In this document: in pieces, positions 21,182 to 22,819 of the stretch
Position numbering within the stretch: position 1 is the first letter of the stretch
Layout: every line of letters starts with the position of its first letter
Source of the DNA: DATEMK01 sp035275625
Lineage (GTDB): Bacteria > Bacteroidota > Bacteroidia > AKYH767-A > OLB10
Assembly (NCBI GenBank): GCA_035275625.1
Contig: DATEMK010000630.1
Coordinates: forward strand, 1-22,819
Direction: 5' to 3'
DNA: 22,819 nucleotides
Notes under the pieces: model-generated
Seen by the model: only the letters and a program-made list of their open reading frames with translations
Databases searched by the model: none
What the model was told of the DNA's origin: nothing
Translations under genes and position numbers: made by a program

Positions 21182-22798
21182 TCAACGGCTCACCACTATT
21201 TTCCGGCTCAAAATCCGGCCTCCTGTTTTCACCCGCTCCGAAGGAGTCCATACGGACAAAAAGTAAATCCCGCTGCTCCATTTTTCAACATTAATCTCTT
21301 TCTCAAATTTTCCTGCTGCACTTTCTTCTTCCGAAAAATAAACCCGATTGCCTAACGTATTGTATATACGTAATTCAGCAATCTGACTTCCGGCTGATGA
21401 AAATGAAATGGTAAAGGAAGAATTTGCCGGGTTAGGAAAAACAAAAAGCTCGTCAGCCTCAGGCGGATTGTTTTCACCGGTGCCTGTACCAATCGGGCAG
21501 GCTCCGCAGGCCGTATCTATGGTGTATTTCCAAAGGTCGCTATAACGGCCTCCCAATCCCTGTCCGCCAAATATATAGATATGATTATTGCCATCAAACC
21601 ATGCAACACCGCCTATTCTGCAATCTGGTTTATTTGCAGGGCTTGATACGCCCAATGTTCCCCCGTTTCCCGCAGGGTCTCCAATGCTGTCCCCGCTTAT
21701 CCACGTCCATTCACCAGAGGCAACACAATATTTCCAGAGATCATTTCTTCCATCAGGCCAGGAAAATCCCCCGAATAACCAAAAATCATTGTTTGAATCA
21801 GTGATACCAGCGGGGCTTTCAAAACGGGAACCGGGAATAGTTGATGAGTCACCATTGCATTTTATTCCGTATATCCCGGCAGCGTCAAGGGTATCGCTTC
21901 CAGACATCCACGTCCAGTTATTGGTAACCGGATTATACCTCCATAAATCATTTAAAGTATGACGGTTGCCAAGTGAGTCATACAATCCTCCTCCAAAAAA
22001 CCACAGGTTGCCCGCACTGTCTTTCCAATTGGTATATGCATATCTTGCAGGGGGATTATTTGCGGCATTTTCAATTCCCATCGTACCATAATTTCCAATT
22101 CCGCTTACAGTACTGTCTCCTTTCATCCACGTCCAGGTATTGGTTGAAATGGTATACCTCCACAGATCATTCAAGGGTTCCTGGTTAAATCCACCTGCGC
22201 CTGCGAAAAGCCATAAATCACCGGCAATGTCTGTCCAGCCTGAAACACATTCTGACCTTCCTCCCGGATAATTTGCAGTATCAGGAACTCCCTGGATTCC
22301 ATAAACACCTTGCCAGCCCGATCCTTTCATCCATGTCCATTCATTGGTTGAAATATCGTATCTCCACAGGCGGCCATCGAACATCCATAAATTTCCCTGT
22401 AAATCAATGAAAGAGGTTACACCATAATAAGTTCCTCCCGGATTGTTTAAAGGGGAGGAAACACCCTGGATCCCATAAACAGGAAGCGGATTTAAAATAC
22501 CAGGTCCTTTCATCCATGTCCATTCATTACTTAACGGATCATATTTCCAAAGATCCCCATAAGGCTCAGCATTCGAATTCATACCCCCCAATATCCATAA
22601 ATTCCCATTCAAATCAATCCATTCACAAGGTTCATACACACCCGGTGGATTATTTGCCGGGCCCGGAACGCCCTGCACACCGAAATTTCCCGGCTGGTTT
22701 CCAACATTGCTTCCCTTTATCCACACCCATTCACCCGCCTGCGAAAAACATTCACTAAACAAAAAACAAAATACAATAGCTGTAATTATTTTTTTCAT
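21182..22798 (-). CDS. T9SS-exported Kelch-like beta-propeller protein
   Basis: A 538-residue secreted protein with a signal peptide (1-20, ending CFSQ). It has six Kelch-like blades of about 61-73 residues. Each starts with WTWMKG or similar (24, 93, 154, 222, 295 and 364), continues with a YGIQGVxSPxNxPGG loop, and ends with a strand such as LWLFGG and DLWKY/RY (last at 421-425). The first and last blades are complete, so a six-bladed propeller is likely. A Cys pair (CGACPIG, about 431-437) and a Gly/Glu linker lead to a type-A sorting domain (FVFPNPANSSFTISF to GIYFLSVWTP, from about 452). Similar proteins are very common in Bacteroidota. The ligand or enzyme partner is unknown. Confidence 0.92.
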   Translation of the reverse strand: MKKIITAIVFCFLFSECFSQAGEWVWIKGSNVGNQPGNFGVQGVPGPANNPPGVYEPCEWIDLNGNLWILGGMNSNAEPYGDLWKYDPLSNEWTWMKGPGILNPLPVYGIQGVSSPLNNPGGTYYGVTSFIDLQGNLWMFDGRLWRYDISTNEWTWMKGSGWQGVYGIQGVPDTANYPGGRSECVSGWTDIAGDLWLFAGAGGFNQEPLNDLWRYTISTNTWTWMKGDSTVSGIGNYGTMGIENAANNPPARYAYTNWKDSAGNLWFFGGGLYDSLGNRHTLNDLWRYNPVTNNWTWMSGSDTLDAAGIYGIKCNGDSSTIPGSRFESPAGITDSNNDFWLFGGFSWPDGRNDLWKYCVASGEWTWISGDSIGDPAGNGGTLGVSSPANKPDCRIGGVAWFDGNNHIYIFGGQGLGGRYSDLWKYTIDTACGACPIGTGTGENNPPEADELFVFPNPANSSFTISFSSAGSQIAELRIYNTLGNRVYFSEEESAAGKFEKEINVEKWSSGIYFLSVWTPSERVKTGGRILSRKIVVSR

Positions 22799-22812
22799 GG
22801 ATTTTATTTTAT

Positions 22813-22819
22813 CAAATAT
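22813..22819 (-). promoter_or_regulatory. Probable -7 box (TATATTTG-like), cut by window edge
   Basis: The minus strand reads ATATTTG up to the window edge, 14 nt upstream of the Kelch gene ATG. If the next base outside is T, this is TATATTTG, a perfect TAnnTTTG box. It cannot be confirmed from the window. Confidence 0.35.

Noticed and set aside
1..22819. Defence systems, CRISPR arrays, integrases, transposases, toxin-antitoxin pairs
   Set aside because: None was seen on either strand; the region looks like core and surface genes of a Bacteroidota chromosome.

Overview
The window looks like a chromosomal segment from a low-GC member of the Bacteroidota. Four things point there: three secreted proteins with type IX secretion (T9SS) C-terminal sorting domains; a Bacteroidota-style exbB-exbD-exbD-tonB cluster whose TonB has a cytoplasmic N-terminus; several TAnnTTTG-type -7 promoter boxes and few Shine-Dalgarno sites; and small lipoproteins with short signal peptides. 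No rRNA, tRNA, CRISPR array, transposase or phage gene was seen, and the genus cannot be named from the sequence alone.

Layout. Positions 1-3616 (minus strand) hold an envelope-energisation operon: exbB, two exbD paralogues, tonB, a small two-helix membrane protein and the start of a PstS-like lipoprotein cut by the window edge. Positions 4016-6701 (plus) carry a tiny lipoprotein and the ferrous iron genes feoA and feoB, which overlap. Positions 6760-8830 (minus) carry the housekeeping set yicC-gmk-nadD, followed by an EamA permease and an ArsC/Spx-like protein read in the same direction up to 10171. scpA (10261-11037, plus) converges on a family 9 glycosyltransferase (11116-12150, minus). 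Positions 12248-15665 (plus) form a likely zinc (or related metal) uptake operon: a His/Cys-rich exported protein, an outer-membrane beta-barrel, a ZnuA-like binding protein and a ZnuB-like permease, with no ATPase gene. A lipoprotein (minus) and an undecaprenyl-phosphate sugar phosphotransferase (plus) follow. From 17786 to the end there are three T9SS-exported proteins on the minus strand, two of them beta-propeller-like.

How the genes fit together. The theme is moving metals and other nutrients across a Gram-negative envelope: TonB/ExbBD energises outer-membrane receptors, FeoAB takes up Fe(II), and the Znu-like operon appears to supply its own outer-membrane, periplasmic and inner-membrane parts. 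The sugar phosphotransferase and GT9 enzyme build surface glycan, and the T9SS proteins are exported to the surface or medium.

The least explained signal is in the spacers. Many gaps just upstream of start codons are filled with tandem heptanucleotides, a different heptamer at each gene (before exbB, tonB, feoA, nadD and znuA). A related spaced CGAAT/ATTCG element with nearly constant 7-10-8 spacing precedes both exbD genes and the znuB-like gene. An 18-bp perfect palindrome, TCCCGATAGCTATCGGGA, occurs twice in spacers, and its half-sites occur twice more inside the 3' ends of genes. These tracts run into gene ends and create false or extended termini.
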